DNA from: Bacillota bacterium
Lineage (GTDB): Bacteria; Bacillota; Sulfobacillia; DUMF01
DNA length: 64,000 nucleotides
Direction: 5' to 3'
NCBI GenBank assembly: GCA_012840015.1
Contig: DUMF01000029.1
Span: 62,001 to 126,000, forward strand
Below the pieces are notes generated by a model. The model had not been told where the DNA came from. It did not search any database and saw nothing but the letters and a program-made list of their open reading frames with translations. The stretch's first letter is position 1. The number at the start of each line of letters is the position of its first letter. A program made the position numbers and the translations under genes. Positions 49,077 through 59,465 of the stretch are shown here, one piece after another.

Positions 49077-50063
49077 ATGCTTGGAGTTTTGGCTTTCGTC
49101 AGCGCGTTGCTCATAGTACTAATCTTAGGACCAGTGATGATCCCATCTCTCAAAAAGCTAAAGATGGGGCAAAAAGTCCGAGACGACGGACCGGCCAGTC
49201 ACAAGATAAAGGAAGGTACTCCTACTATGGGTGGCATCCTTATCCTGGCTGGTCTGGTACCTGCTTCGCTCTTTTTCGGCAGGCTGGCGTCGGAGCAAAG
49301 GATTCAGCCGGGTAAATTCGAGGTACTAATATCTTTACTCATATTGGTTTTGGGATATGCTGCAATGGGCTTTACCGACGATTATATCAAGGTCGTGCGA
49401 AGGCGGTCGTTGGGCTTACGAGCCAGGCAAAAGCTATTGTTGCAGACCCTCTTTGCAGCGGTAATTGTGATTACGGCGCAGCGACTTGGCATGGGAACCC
49501 ACGTGACGGTGCCGTATACTTTCACACAAATCGACCTGGGAGCGGCAGCGTATTCTATGTTTGCGTTGCTGGTCATCATCGGGAGCGCAAACGCAGTCAA
49601 CCTCACCGATGGCCTAGACGGGCTGGCTGCGGGTACGGCGGGGATAGCATTCGCCGTCTATTGGCTCATAGCTAGCGTGGCAGGCCGGACTGAACTGGCG
49701 ATTTTCTGCGGCTCGGCTGCCGGCGCGTGCTTCGGTTTCCTTAAATTCAATTCCTACCCGGCGAAAGTCTTCATGGGTGACACGGGATCCCTGGCTTTGG
49801 GGAGCGCACTTGGAGGTCTCGCTATACTTACTAAGACCGAACTGGTGCTCCCAATCGTCGGTTTCGTCTTCGTTATCGAGACGCTGTCGGTCATAATTCA
49901 AGTGCTGTCCTTCAGACTGACGGGCAGGAGAGTGTTCAGAATGAGCCCGCTCCATCACCATTTCGAGCTGTGTGGTTTCAAAGAAAAGTCAATCGTAACT
50001 TGCTTTTACGTAGTGGGCATATTAGCTGCTGTAGCAGCGTTAATGGGCCTAAGCGGCCTGTGA
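49077..50063 (+). CDS. mraY: Phospho-MurNAc-pentapeptide transferase MraY
   Basis: GTPTMGGILIL, GFTDDYIKV, NAVNLTDGLDGLAAG, MSPLHHHFEL. Confidence 0.97.
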   Translation: MLGVLAFVSALLIVLILGPVMIPSLKKLKMGQKVRDDGPASHKIKEGTPTMGGILILAGLVPASLFFGRLASEQRIQPGKFEVLISLLILVLGYAAMGFTDDYIKVVRRRSLGLRARQKLLLQTLFAAVIVITAQRLGMGTHVTVPYTFTQIDLGAAAYSMFALLVIIGSANAVNLTDGLDGLAAGTAGIAFAVYWLIASVAGRTELAIFCGSAAGACFGFLKFNSYPAKVFMGDTGSLALGSALGGLAILTKTELVLPIVGFVFVIETLSVIIQVLSFRLTGRRVFRMSPLHHHFELCGFKEKSIVTCFYVVGILAAVAALMGLSGL

Positions 50064-50072
50064 GGTGCCACC

Positions 50073-51173
50073 ATGAAACATCAAGGAAGGCCCGTCGATG
50101 GGTTGTTATATTCCGGTTGTATGGTGCTACTCGCCATAGGCATCGTAATGGTTTTCAGTGCCAGCTCAATCCGTGCAATGAAGAGCTACAACGACCCATA
50201 CTATTTTCTCAAGCGCCAACTGATATGGGCAGGCCTGGGGCTTATCATCATGACCGTGCTGGCCAACATACATTACGTTAGATTAAGGAAAATCGCTACG
50301 ACTGTAATGGCCATAAGCCTGCTCTTCTTGGTGCTCGTACTGGTGCCTGGTATAGGCAAGGTTATAAACGGATCACGACGGTGGATCGGCATCGGTCAAA
50401 TCGGATTCCAGCCTTCAGAGCTTTGTAAAGGCGTTTTCGTTTTGTTCATGGCAGCCAGCCTTTCCGAACGAGGGAAAGAGCTCAACAACCCTGTCAAAGG
50501 GCTGCTGCCGTATGTCCTGCTGATCGGCGTCATTTTCGGGCTGGTACTGAAAGAGCCAGACCTGGGTACCGGAATAGCTATCGCAGGGACTGGATTCATG
50601 TTGCTGTTCGCTGGCGGCATTGCTGTCTGGCAATTGACGGCGATCGGGGTAGTGGCTCTGCCCGTGCTTTGGCATGCCATAAACAGTGCTACGTATCGCA
50701 GGAACCGATTCCTCGCTTTTTTAAACCCGTGGGCCGACCCAACTGGTACCGGTTACCATATCATCCAGGGGCTATATGCTCTGGGATCGGGCGGGCCTTT
50801 CGGCTTGGGTTTCATGAGGAGCCGGCAAAAGTGGCTGTACTTACCAGAACCTCACACTGACTTCATCTTCGCAGTCATAGGCGAAGAGCTTGGATTCATT
50901 GGCTGCCTGGCAGTCATTTCCCTCTTTATGTTGATAGCGTGGAGAGGCTACAGGATATCGATGACAGCTCCAGACAGGTTTGGCAGCCTCCTGGCCGCAG
51001 GCATGACCACCATGATTATCCTGCAGGCTATCGTAAACATCGGCGTAGTTACGGCATCGCTGCCTGTCACAGGGATTCCCCTTCCGTTCATAAGTTCGGG
51101 CGGATCGTCTCTGATGACTAACCTGGCAGCTGTAGGGGTTCTGTTAAACATATCGAGATATACAGTGGAGTGA
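50073..51173 (+). CDS. ftsW: SEDS glycosyltransferase FtsW/SpoVE
   Basis: NGSRRWIGIGQIGFQPSELCKG, SLPVTGIPLPFISSGGSSLMTNLAAVGVLLNI. Confidence 0.95.
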   Translation: MKHQGRPVDGLLYSGCMVLLAIGIVMVFSASSIRAMKSYNDPYYFLKRQLIWAGLGLIIMTVLANIHYVRLRKIATTVMAISLLFLVLVLVPGIGKVINGSRRWIGIGQIGFQPSELCKGVFVLFMAASLSERGKELNNPVKGLLPYVLLIGVIFGLVLKEPDLGTGIAIAGTGFMLLFAGGIAVWQLTAIGVVALPVLWHAINSATYRRNRFLAFLNPWADPTGTGYHIIQGLYALGSGGPFGLGFMRSRQKWLYLPEPHTDFIFAVIGEELGFIGCLAVISLFMLIAWRGYRISMTAPDRFGSLLAAGMTTMIILQAIVNIGVVTASLPVTGIPLPFISSGGSSLMTNLAAVGVLLNISRYTVE

Positions 51174-52303
51174 CCCAGATGAGGTATCTTATTTCTGGAG
51201 GGGGCACTGGTGGGCACATATATCCGGCGCTCGCCGTCTGTGAGGCATTAAACGAAGTTGACGAGAATTCCGAGGTGTTGTATGTCGGGACGCGTAACGG
51301 GCTTGAGTCTCGCATAGTACCTGCGTACGGTATACGCCTAGCTACGATACAGTCGGGTGGGATCGCAGGCAAGTCCCCGATAAAAGCCCTCAAGGGCGCT
51401 ATGGCGGCAACGAAAGGATTCGTCGAGAGCACGAAGACCGTGAGATCATTTCGCCCGGACGCGGCTCTGGGGACTGGCGGCTATGTCTCGGGCCCCGTCA
51501 TGCTGGCGTGCTGGCTGGCTGGGGTACCTATCGGTATCCAGGAGCAGAACGCGATGCCAGGCATGACCAATCGTATCTTGTCCAGGATAGCAAACCGAGT
51601 ATTCTTAGCTTTTCCCGGCTCGAAAAGATGTTTTCCGACCGGTGCCACCCGTAAAGCGGTTGTCCTGGGCAATCCGATCAGGAGGTCGATTGTGACGACT
51701 CCCAAGGGCGCGGGATACTGGGCTTTCGGCATTGAACCAGGATGGAGGACAGTCGTGGTTTTCGGCGGGAGCCGCGGAGCCGAGCCGCTCGTCTTCGGAG
51801 CGCTCGATGTGGCGAAGGAGTCTCGTCAGAGACGCGTAGTTTTCCTGGTAATAACGGGTAATGCCAGTTTCGAGCGGGCAAGGGCGATTGTGGAAACGAG
51901 TGGTATATCCTACGATCAAGGTGGAAACGTTATACTGAGACCATACGTGGAAGAAATGCATCTCGCCTACAGCGTCGCAGAACTGGTAGTTGCTAGGGCC
52001 GGAGGGTTGACTGTGTCTGAGCTGGCGGCACGTGGGATACCAAGTGTACTCGTCCCTTCTCCGTATGTTGCAGGACGACACCAAGAGCACAACGCGGCGG
52101 TGCTGGCAGAGAGCGGAGGGGCAGTTGTGGTGCACGAAGGCAAGCAATTCGTAGTCCAACTGAAACGGGTGCTTGACGATCTGCTCGGTGACGCGGAGAA
52201 GCTCAAGCAAATGGGAGAACGTGCTAAGCGCGTGGGAAAGCCTGATGCCGCCCGGGATATAGCTTGCCAGCTCTACGAAATGGCACGACGCTCTCATCGT
52301 TGA
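51170..52303 (+). CDS. murG: UDP-GlcNAc transferase MurG
   Basis: ISGGGTGGHIYPALAVCEAL, GTGGYVSGPVMLA, EQNAMPGMTNRILSRIA. Confidence 0.96.
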   Translation: MTQMRYLISGGGTGGHIYPALAVCEALNEVDENSEVLYVGTRNGLESRIVPAYGIRLATIQSGGIAGKSPIKALKGAMAATKGFVESTKTVRSFRPDAALGTGGYVSGPVMLACWLAGVPIGIQEQNAMPGMTNRILSRIANRVFLAFPGSKRCFPTGATRKAVVLGNPIRRSIVTTPKGAGYWAFGIEPGWRTVVVFGGSRGAEPLVFGALDVAKESRQRRVVFLVITGNASFERARAIVETSGISYDQGGNVILRPYVEEMHLAYSVAELVVARAGGLTVSELAARGIPSVLVPSPYVAGRHQEHNAAVLAESGGAVVVHEGKQFVVQLKRVLDDLLGDAEKLKQMGERAKRVGKPDAARDIACQLYEMARRSHR

Positions 52304-52341
52304 AGCATATCATGTAGTACCTGATTAGAGGTGGACTCATA

Positions 52342-53700
52342 TTGAATCATATCTACTTCATCGCGATCGGCGGCGCGGGTATGAGCGCCATCGCGCGGGT
52401 ACTTTTAGCCAAGGGATACAAGGTATCTGGGTCTGACGTCAAGGAAAACGAAGCAACGTCCAGGTTACGTAAGCTCGGTGCGACCATATATTTGGGACAT
52501 CGGGCCGAAAACCTTGAACCCACAGTGGACCTGATCGTCATATCGTCCGCCATACACGAGGACAACCCCGAGGTGCAGGAGGGCAGACGTAGGAATCTGC
52601 CTATTGTCCACCGGTCCGACGTTTTAGCCCAACTCCTAAACGGAGCACGCGGAGTCGCTGTAGCCGGGGCGCACGGCAAGACTACTACCACGTCCATGAT
52701 AGGTCTAGCATTTGAAGCAGCCGGCCTGCGGCCCACGATTCTCGTCGGAGGGGAAGTGCTGGATTTCGGTGGCAACGCTCTGGTTGGAAACGGGGACTAC
52801 CTGATTGCAGAAGCCGACGAAAGCGATGGATCTTTTCTCAAACTGAAAGCGAAGGTGGCAGTCGCCACAAATATCGATAACGATCACCTCGATTACTGGA
52901 AAACAACGGAGGCTTTGCGGCAAGCCTTTCGTGAGTACCTGCAAAATGTGAAGCCGGACGGCTACGCCGTAGTATGCAACGATGATGCCCTCCTCAGAGG
53001 GATGGTCCCCCAACTGCGCGTACCCGTAGTGACTTACGGTCTAACGCCTGGAGCAAAGGTGAGCGCAACGGAGATTCATCTCGATAGGTGGGGCTCGAAG
53101 TTTACGCTCTCCGTAGACGGATTACGTCTGAGACGCGTGAGCTTAAGCGTTCCCGGCCTACATAATGTCCAGAACTCCCTTGCGGCTTTTGCAGTTAGCC
53201 TCAGAGAAAGTTTACCCTTGGATAGGGTGCAGAGCGCCCTCGAAAATTTTAAGGGTGTCGATAGAAGGCTGCAAAAGATCGCCGAGGTAAATGGTATTAC
53301 AGTTATGGATGATTATGCTCATCACCCTACTGAGATCCAAGCCAGTCTGGCTGCGATACGGTTGGCGGGTTTCAACAAGGTGATCGTCATATTTCAGCCT
53401 CACAGATACTCCCGTACCAGGATACTGGCTGAACAGTTCGGTAAGGCATTCGATCAGGCGGACCTGGTAATCATAGCTCCCATTTACGCGGGACCAGGTG
53501 AGAGAGTCATTCCAGGCGTCAGCTCTAGGCTGATCGTGGATTCCATTCGAGAGCACGGGGGCCGGGTTTTATTTGCTGAGGACCTGGAGGAGATATGCAA
53601 GCTCGCGGTCGAGAACGCGGGGAAAGGTGACGTCATAGTGACGATGGGGGCCGGGGATGTATGGAAGGCGGGGAAGACCCTACAGGAGATGCTGCAGTAA
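52342..53700 (+). CDS. murC: UDP-MurNAc--L-alanine ligase MurC
   Basis: FIAIGGAGMSAIARVLL, GAHGKTTTTSMIG, DDYAHHPTEI; TTG start. Confidence 0.97.
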   Translation: MNHIYFIAIGGAGMSAIARVLLAKGYKVSGSDVKENEATSRLRKLGATIYLGHRAENLEPTVDLIVISSAIHEDNPEVQEGRRRNLPIVHRSDVLAQLLNGARGVAVAGAHGKTTTTSMIGLAFEAAGLRPTILVGGEVLDFGGNALVGNGDYLIAEADESDGSFLKLKAKVAVATNIDNDHLDYWKTTEALRQAFREYLQNVKPDGYAVVCNDDALLRGMVPQLRVPVVTYGLTPGAKVSATEIHLDRWGSKFTLSVDGLRLRRVSLSVPGLHNVQNSLAAFAVSLRESLPLDRVQSALENFKGVDRRLQKIAEVNGITVMDDYAHHPTEIQASLAAIRLAGFNKVIVIFQPHRYSRTRILAEQFGKAFDQADLVIIAPIYAGPGERVIPGVSSRLIVDSIREHGGRVLFAEDLEEICKLAVENAGKGDVIVTMGAGDVWKAGKTLQEMLQ

Positions 53701-53745
53701 CCGCTTACTGCAGACTCACGTAAGATGGGTTAGAGGTGCGCTCTC

Positions 53746-55014
53746 ATGGAACGTTATATTATTGCGGGCCCCAGAAAACTCGTGGGAAAAGTGCGAGCCA
53801 GCGGGGCGAAGAACGCCGTTTTGCCCGTCATGGCTGCAACGGTATTGACCAGGCATTGTTGTATCATACATGACGTGCCCTACCTGAAGGACGTATATGT
53901 CATGAGCGACATCCTTCAAACGCTGGGGTGTGCCGTCGAACTAATGAAGAGCTCTACCGAAGGGAATTCCCTGATCGTAGATCCTATCAGGGTTGTCTCC
54001 CATGAGGTCCCCGAAGAGCTCATGAGGCAAATGCGTTCCTCGATATTCCTGATGGGGCCCCTTCTAGCCAGGCTGGGCCGGGTTAAGGTGTCTTATCCTG
54101 GAGGGTGCGCCATAGGTCCAAGACCCATCGATCTGCATCTAAGAGGGCTCAGAGCGTTGGGGGCTACCATAACCGAAAGGGCCGGATACATTGTTGCAGA
54201 AACCGACGGTCTTCGTGGTTGCGAAATTCATTTAGACTTTCCGAGCGTCGGAGCGACGGAGAACATCATGATGGCGGCCGTGCTGGCAAAAGGTACTACT
54301 ATCATCCGCAATGCGGCCAAAGAACCCGAGATAACCGAACTGCAAAACTTCTTGAATGCTATGGGTGCCAAAGTTAAAGGCGCAGGGACAGACTTGATTC
54401 GGGTTGAAGGAGTCGACGAGTTGGGGCCTGCCGAACATACGGTGATCCCCGACAGAATCGAAGTAGGCACTTTCATGGTGGGCGCGGCCTTAACGGGCGG
54501 TTGCGTGGAAATTATTAACTGTATTCCCGAACATGTCCAGGCAGTGACTGCGAAGCTCAGGGAAGCTGGTGCCAAAGTCACCGAAGGGAAGAGTACCATA
54601 ACGGTTGAAGCTAATGATAGACCTCTTGCGATTGACATCAAGACCTTACCCTATCCTGGTTTTCCAACGGATATGCAGCCGCAGATCATGGCGCTCATGT
54701 GCATAGCCAATGGGACCAGCGTAATTACCGAAACCATTTTCGAAAGCCGCTTCAAGCATGCCGAGGAGTTCAGGCGAATGGGAGCGAAAATCCGAACGGA
54801 AGGGCGGGTAGCTGTCGTAAAAGGAGTCCCGTCTTTGTCCGGAGCTTCTGTAGAGGTTTCGGATCTTCGAGGCGGTGCGGCGCTTGTACTGGCTGGGATC
54901 GCGGCAGAAGGAGTGAGTGTAATCGAGGACATCCACCATATTGAACGTGGGTACGAAAAGTTTGACGAGAAACTACGGGGCTTGGGCGCAGCGATTGAAC
55001 GGTCATCTAGATAG
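53746..55014 (+). CDS. murA: UDP-GlcNAc 1-carboxyvinyltransferase MurA
   Basis: VRASGAKNAVLPVMAATVL, PGGCAIGPRPIDLHL, YPGFPTDMQPQ. Confidence 0.97.
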   Translation: MERYIIAGPRKLVGKVRASGAKNAVLPVMAATVLTRHCCIIHDVPYLKDVYVMSDILQTLGCAVELMKSSTEGNSLIVDPIRVVSHEVPEELMRQMRSSIFLMGPLLARLGRVKVSYPGGCAIGPRPIDLHLRGLRALGATITERAGYIVAETDGLRGCEIHLDFPSVGATENIMMAAVLAKGTTIIRNAAKEPEITELQNFLNAMGAKVKGAGTDLIRVEGVDELGPAEHTVIPDRIEVGTFMVGAALTGGCVEIINCIPEHVQAVTAKLREAGAKVTEGKSTITVEANDRPLAIDIKTLPYPGFPTDMQPQIMALMCIANGTSVITETIFESRFKHAEEFRRMGAKIRTEGRVAVVKGVPSLSGASVEVSDLRGGAALVLAGIAAEGVSVIEDIHHIERGYEKFDEKLRGLGAAIERSSR

Positions 55015-55047
55015 GTCTGTGCTACAATGATATGAAAGTCAGCATTC

Positions 55048-55752
55048 ATGGCGGTGACGGGCATGCGCTGGTGGGTGTGGTTGGTGGCCCTTCTTTTGCT
55101 GTTAGGAAGTTGCTTTGCTTTCGTTAGCGATGCTATCTTTACCTGCCGGAATGTGGCCATTGAAGGGAACTCTCTCGTGAGTCGAGAAGAGGTTTTGGCA
55201 GCCTCCGGTCTGAGACCTGGGATGAATCTCCTGACCGTAGTGCCGCCGCTAGTACGCAATAGACTGTTGAGGTTGCCTGCTATCAAAGAGGCCACGGTAG
55301 AGCTGAAGTTGCCCGACACCATACGAATCGCCCTCAAGGAACGCAATAAATTTGCACTATACAACAGCGGGGGCAAATTCTTTTTTCTAGACGAAGTCGG
55401 GACAGTACTCGGGCAGACTCGAGCAGATGCCTCGTTACCGATCGTATCCTACGTTGGGGAAGAAGTAGTGCGAATAGGAGACCAACCACCTCCGGCTGTC
55501 AACGGCCTTCGGGTGATAAGGGCAACTGCGGAGCTAGCCCCACGGATATCGGAGGTGTCCTGCGATGCCTCTTACGGGATGAGGCTTTTCCTTCGCGAAG
55601 GTACTTGCGTAGAATTAGGACAAGCAGATAGTTCACTTGAAAGCAGGTGCAGAACGGCGGTGGAGGTAATCAATCACCTAAAAGATCTCTCTACGGTCAA
55701 GAAGATAGACGTCAGATTCTCAAAACCGGTGATCACGGGGGTGATCCCGTGA
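55048..55752 (+). CDS. ftsQ: FtsQ/DivIB-type cell division protein (POTRA)
   Basis: One TM, IEGNSLVSREEVLAASGLRPGMNLLTV POTRA-like motif; dcw position. Confidence 0.85.
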   Translation: MAVTGMRWWVWLVALLLLLGSCFAFVSDAIFTCRNVAIEGNSLVSREEVLAASGLRPGMNLLTVVPPLVRNRLLRLPAIKEATVELKLPDTIRIALKERNKFALYNSGGKFFFLDEVGTVLGQTRADASLPIVSYVGEEVVRIGDQPPPAVNGLRVIRATAELAPRISEVSCDASYGMRLFLREGTCVELGQADSSLESRCRTAVEVINHLKDLSTVKKIDVRFSKPVITGVIP

Positions 55753-56465
55753 AGGGAATCGGGAACAAGTCAGCTCTGGCTTTTGTATGTTTACTCCTAG
55801 GCATCATGATTTCTATTCAGTTCAGGGTCCAAAAGGACATAAAGAAATCCAACGCTATGCAGCGTACCGAAGAGCTTGTGGTTAGGCTTCAAGACTCTGA
55901 AAAGCAGCGTGAGGCGCTCGAGAGGGAAGTGAGCGACTTACGCAACAGGATTGCCGAGATGGCCAGCGGGGCAGATACCATAAAAGCCCTATCGGCTGAG
56001 CTCGAAAACATGCGATTGGCACTGGGGCTTGTGGATCTAAAGGGCCCTGGCGTGACGGTGCTTATGGAGGATTCAAAGAGGGCTGCAAAGCCTGGTGATG
56101 ACCCGAACGCTTTCCTCATACACGATGACGACGTGCTAAGGGTGATAAACGAACTGCGGGCATCCGGAGCAGAAGCCATCTCTGTAAATGGGCAAAGAGT
56201 AATGGCTCGCACCGAGGTGAGGTGCGTGGGCCCTACCATTTCAGTGAACGGAGTCAGATTATCTCCGCCAATCGTGATCCACGCCATTGGAAACGCTGAT
56301 ACAATGGAAGCTGGCCTAAAAATGAGGGGCGGTGTTATAGACGCAGTGGCCGTTTGGGGGATAGAAGTCAAGGTCAAGAAGGAGACGGAAGTGATTGTCC
56401 CTGCATATAAGGGGAGCCTGAAGTTCGAATACGCTATGCCCGTCAAGAAAGCTGGTGATCAATGA
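55749..56465 (+). CDS. DUF881 family protein
   Basis: GTG start at 55749 (ORF track 55647 is over-extended into ftsQ); coiled coil plus LVDLKGPGVTVLMEDS...LIHDDDVLRVINELRASGAEAISVNGQR. Confidence 0.88.
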   Translation: MKGIGNKSALAFVCLLLGIMISIQFRVQKDIKKSNAMQRTEELVVRLQDSEKQREALEREVSDLRNRIAEMASGADTIKALSAELENMRLALGLVDLKGPGVTVLMEDSKRAAKPGDDPNAFLIHDDDVLRVINELRASGAEAISVNGQRVMARTEVRCVGPTISVNGVRLSPPIVIHAIGNADTMEAGLKMRGGVIDAVAVWGIEVKVKKETEVIVPAYKGSLKFEYAMPVKKAGDQ

Positions 56466-56839
56466 TGTGGGTTGCAGCACTTGCTCTGGCTGCTGGGCTT
56501 GTGCTTGGCTTCAATTTGCCACTCCGCATTCCGATATCATATGCGAGATATCTTTCCATAGCCGTGCTCGCGGCACTTGACTCTGTGTTCGGGGGGCTCA
56601 GGGCTTCTCTCGAAGGGAATTTCGACAGCGCCGTTTTCGTCACCGGATTGATAGCCAATTCGGGTCTGGCAGCTGCTCTTACCTTCATTGGAGATACTCT
56701 AGGTGTAGAGCTGTATTATGCTGCACTCTTCGCTTTTGGCTATAGGGTTTTCCTCAATCTTGGCGTTATACGCAGAGACCTGCTAAGGATCTACTACCAG
56801 GGAAGACAGCCTCGAGAAATGAGCTCCCAATGGAGGTGA
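56462..56839 (+). CDS. sbp: Small basic protein family (Sbp/DUF1290)
   Basis: GFNLPLRIPISYARYLSIAVLAALDSVFGGLRASLEGNFDSAVFVTGLIANSGLAAAL. Confidence 0.9.
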   Translation: MMWVAALALAAGLVLGFNLPLRIPISYARYLSIAVLAALDSVFGGLRASLEGNFDSAVFVTGLIANSGLAAALTFIGDTLGVELYYAALFAFGYRVFLNLGVIRRDLLRIYYQGRQPREMSSQWR

Positions 56840-56843
56840 GAAC

Positions 56844-58076
56844 TTGGCCCGGCGGCGATATGTCACGGGTTTAGACTTGGGTAGCAGTAAGGTGTCGGCC
56901 GTTGTGGCGGAGCTGCGAGAAGACGGACTCCCAGTCATAGCTGGGGTGGGGACGAGCACCTCTGCTGGGATGAAGAGGGGCGTGGTGGTCGACATCGAGC
57001 GCACTGTTAAGAGCATCGCAGAAGCAGTGGAGAGGGCGGAGCGGATGTCTGGCGTTCCGGTCAAATCCGCTTACATAAACATATCTGGTGCGCACGTGGG
57101 GACGTGCAACAACAGAGGGGTGATTGCCGTCTCCAGAGAGGACAAGGAGATCACCCAGGAAGACGTGGATCGGGTGATGGAAGCTGCCAGGGTGATTAAT
57201 ATACCCTCCGATAGAGAGATCGTGCACGTTTTGCCTCGCCAGTTTGTGGTAGACGGTTATGAGGGCGTACGGGACCCGGTAGGCATGATGGGGGTCCGAC
57301 TGGAAGTGGAGGCTCAAATTGTAACCGGTGCGGTGACATCGATTCAGAACGTGCTTCGCAGCGTTTACCGAGCGGGATTGCAGGTGGACGATGTGGTACT
57401 GGCGGCACTAGCTTCGGGCGAAGCGGTACTCCAACCTGCAGAGAAAGAACTTGGGGTGGTCGTTGTCGATATTGGAGGTGGCACGACCGATCTGGCTATC
57501 TTTGAGCAGGGCAGCCTCTGGTATGCTGGGGTGATTCCAATCGGTGGAGAACACATAACCAACGATCTGGCGGTAGGTTTACGCACGCCTATCAACCAAG
57601 CAGAGAGCGTGAAGGTACGGTACGGGAAGGCTCTCGCTTCTCTGGTCCCCGATGACGCATATATCACTGTGACGGGGGTGGGGGGGTCTTCCAAGAGGGA
57701 GGCCTCTCAGAAGACGGTATGTACCATCATCGAGGCACGTGCTCAGGAGATTGCGGAAATGATCGGCGCCGAAATCCAGAAGTCAGGCTATTCACGGATC
57801 ATCCCGGGGGGGCTGGTAGTGACAGGTGGGTGTTCTGAATTGCCAGGGTTCATCGATCTCCTTTCGGAGAGGCTCGATATGCCCGCGAGGAAGGGAACAC
57901 CCGGCGGCGTCGCCGGATTAGTGGATGCCGCTTCTTCGCCATCCCTGGCGTGCGCCGTGGGACTGGTGATTTTCGCCAGCAAACAGCTTGGATCGAAGGA
58001 GCCCGGAGGGGAAGTTCTCTCCGAAGATGAATCCTTTATGGGACGGGTAGTTAATTTTTTCAGAAGTCTCTTCTGA
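56844..58076 (+). CDS. ftsA: Cell division protein FtsA
   Basis: [47 protein letters not shown] start. Confidence 0.96.
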   Translation: MARRRYVTGLDLGSSKVSAVVAELREDGLPVIAGVGTSTSAGMKRGVVVDIERTVKSIAEAVERAERMSGVPVKSAYINISGAHVGTCNNRGVIAVSREDKEITQEDVDRVMEAARVINIPSDREIVHVLPRQFVVDGYEGVRDPVGMMGVRLEVEAQIVTGAVTSIQNVLRSVYRAGLQVDDVVLAALASGEAVLQPAEKELGVVVVDIGGGTTDLAIFEQGSLWYAGVIPIGGEHITNDLAVGLRTPINQAESVKVRYGKALASLVPDDAYITVTGVGGSSKREASQKTVCTIIEARAQEIAEMIGAEIQKSGYSRIIPGGLVVTGGCSELPGFIDLLSERLDMPARKGTPGGVAGLVDAASSPSLACAVGLVIFASKQLGSKEPGGEVLSEDESFMGRVVNFFRSLF

Positions 58077-58098
58077 GAGTGGGGGGCGGAGTCCAAAA

Positions 58099-59148
58099 AT
58101 GGGGGACAAAGAGGAAAGATATGCTTCCTTGAGAGTTATCGGAGTTGGTGGTGGGGGATGTAACGCGGTTAACCGGATGATTGCGGCAGGCCTCAAGGGA
58201 GTTGATTTTATCGCCGTAAATACAGACGTGCAGGCTCTTCAGCGTTCGGCTGCCCCCACAAAGGTACAGGTGGGCTCTAACCTTACGAGAGGGTTGGGTG
58301 CAGGGGCCAATCCTGAGATAGGCCAAAAGGCGGCTGAAGAAAGCAAGGAGGAACTAATTAAGTATCTCAAAGGTGCGGATATGGTTTTCATTACCGCAGG
58401 GATGGGCGGGGGTACTGGCACGGGAGGAGATCCCGTGATAGCCGAACTGGCGAAAGAATCGGGAGCGCTGACGGTTGGCGTTGTGACCAAACCTTTCTCT
58501 TTTGAAGGGCGACGCAGAATGAGCGTGGCGGAAAAAGGGATCAGTACCTTACGCGAGAAAGTGGACACGCTCATAGTGATTCCTAATGACAGGCTTTTGC
58601 AGGTGGTAGATAAGAAGACCCCTATCCTAGAGGCGTTCAGAATCGCCGACGATGTGCTACGACAGGGGGTCCAAGGCATTTCGGACCTGATTGCTGTCCC
58701 TGGATTGATAAACCTGGATTTTGCAGACGTTCGCACGATCATGAAAGACACGGGCTCGGCTCTCATGGGCATCGGGGTGGCTTCTGGAGAGAATCGTTCG
58801 GTGGAGGCTGCCAAAGCAGCCATATCGAGCCCCCTGCTTGAAACCTCTGTCGAGGGTGCCAAAGGTGTGCTGCTGAATATAACGGGCGGCAGCGACCTGG
58901 GACTGTTCGAAGTCAACGAGGCAGCAGAAGTAGTCGCGCAAGCGTGCGATCCGGAGGCGAATATCATTTTCGGTGCTGTAATTGACGAGGAACTTAAAGA
59001 TGAAGTGCGTGTCACCGTAATAGCGACTGGCTTTACCGGCCAGCGAGCTCCCAGGATGCTGGAGCAACTTAAAGAGCTGGAGGTAGTTCCCAGAGGCGGA
59101 AGTGAACTGGATATCCCAGCTTTCTTGAGGCGGAGGAGCAGCAACTAG
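58099..59148 (+). CDS. ftsZ: Cell division protein FtsZ
   Basis: [36 protein letters not shown]. Confidence 0.98.
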   Translation: MGDKEERYASLRVIGVGGGGCNAVNRMIAAGLKGVDFIAVNTDVQALQRSAAPTKVQVGSNLTRGLGAGANPEIGQKAAEESKEELIKYLKGADMVFITAGMGGGTGTGGDPVIAELAKESGALTVGVVTKPFSFEGRRRMSVAEKGISTLREKVDTLIVIPNDRLLQVVDKKTPILEAFRIADDVLRQGVQGISDLIAVPGLINLDFADVRTIMKDTGSALMGIGVASGENRSVEAAKAAISSPLLETSVEGAKGVLLNITGGSDLGLFEVNEAAEVVAQACDPEANIIFGAVIDEELKDEVRVTVIATGFTGQRAPRMLEQLKELEVVPRGGSELDIPAFLRRRSSN

Positions 59149-59205
59149 GCTTTCTGCAGTATGTGCCGCGTGCCTTCATATAATGTTGCGAAGGGGGGCG
59201 CGCAA

Positions 59206-59442
59206 ATGGCTAAGCTATCTGACTTGGAAGGAAGAGACGTGATAAGCGTCAACGACGGGAGGCTGCTTGGAAACATTGCCGACGTCGAGATAGACATAAC
59301 CTCCGGCTGTATAGAAGCGGTGATAGTGCCAGGACCAGGTAGAGTAATGGGGCTCTTCGGCCAAAAAACTGAATTTCGAATTCCCTGGCAGAACATAAAG
59401 AAGATCGGCCCGGATGTCATTCTGGTAGACATGACTGTGTGA
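59206..59442 (+). CDS. YlmC/YmxH family PRC-barrel protein
   Basis: MAKLSDLEGRDVISVNDGRLLGNIADVEIDITSGCIEAVIVPGPGR; ATG 59206 with AAGGGGGG RBS preferred. Confidence 0.9.
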   Translation: MAKLSDLEGRDVISVNDGRLLGNIADVEIDITSGCIEAVIVPGPGRVMGLFGQKTEFRIPWQNIKKIGPDVILVDMTV

Positions 59443-59465
59443 TTTTGTCTGGAGGACGCTAGGAC

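Noticed and set aside
54651-55376. 241-aa antisense ORF across murA/ftsQ
   Set aside because: Antisense to two conserved genes, Ser/Arg/Pro-rich, no RBS or domain support
58239-59144. 301-aa antisense ORF opposite ftsZ
   Set aside because: Low-complexity Ser/Leu/Pro translation mirrored from conserved ftsZ codons
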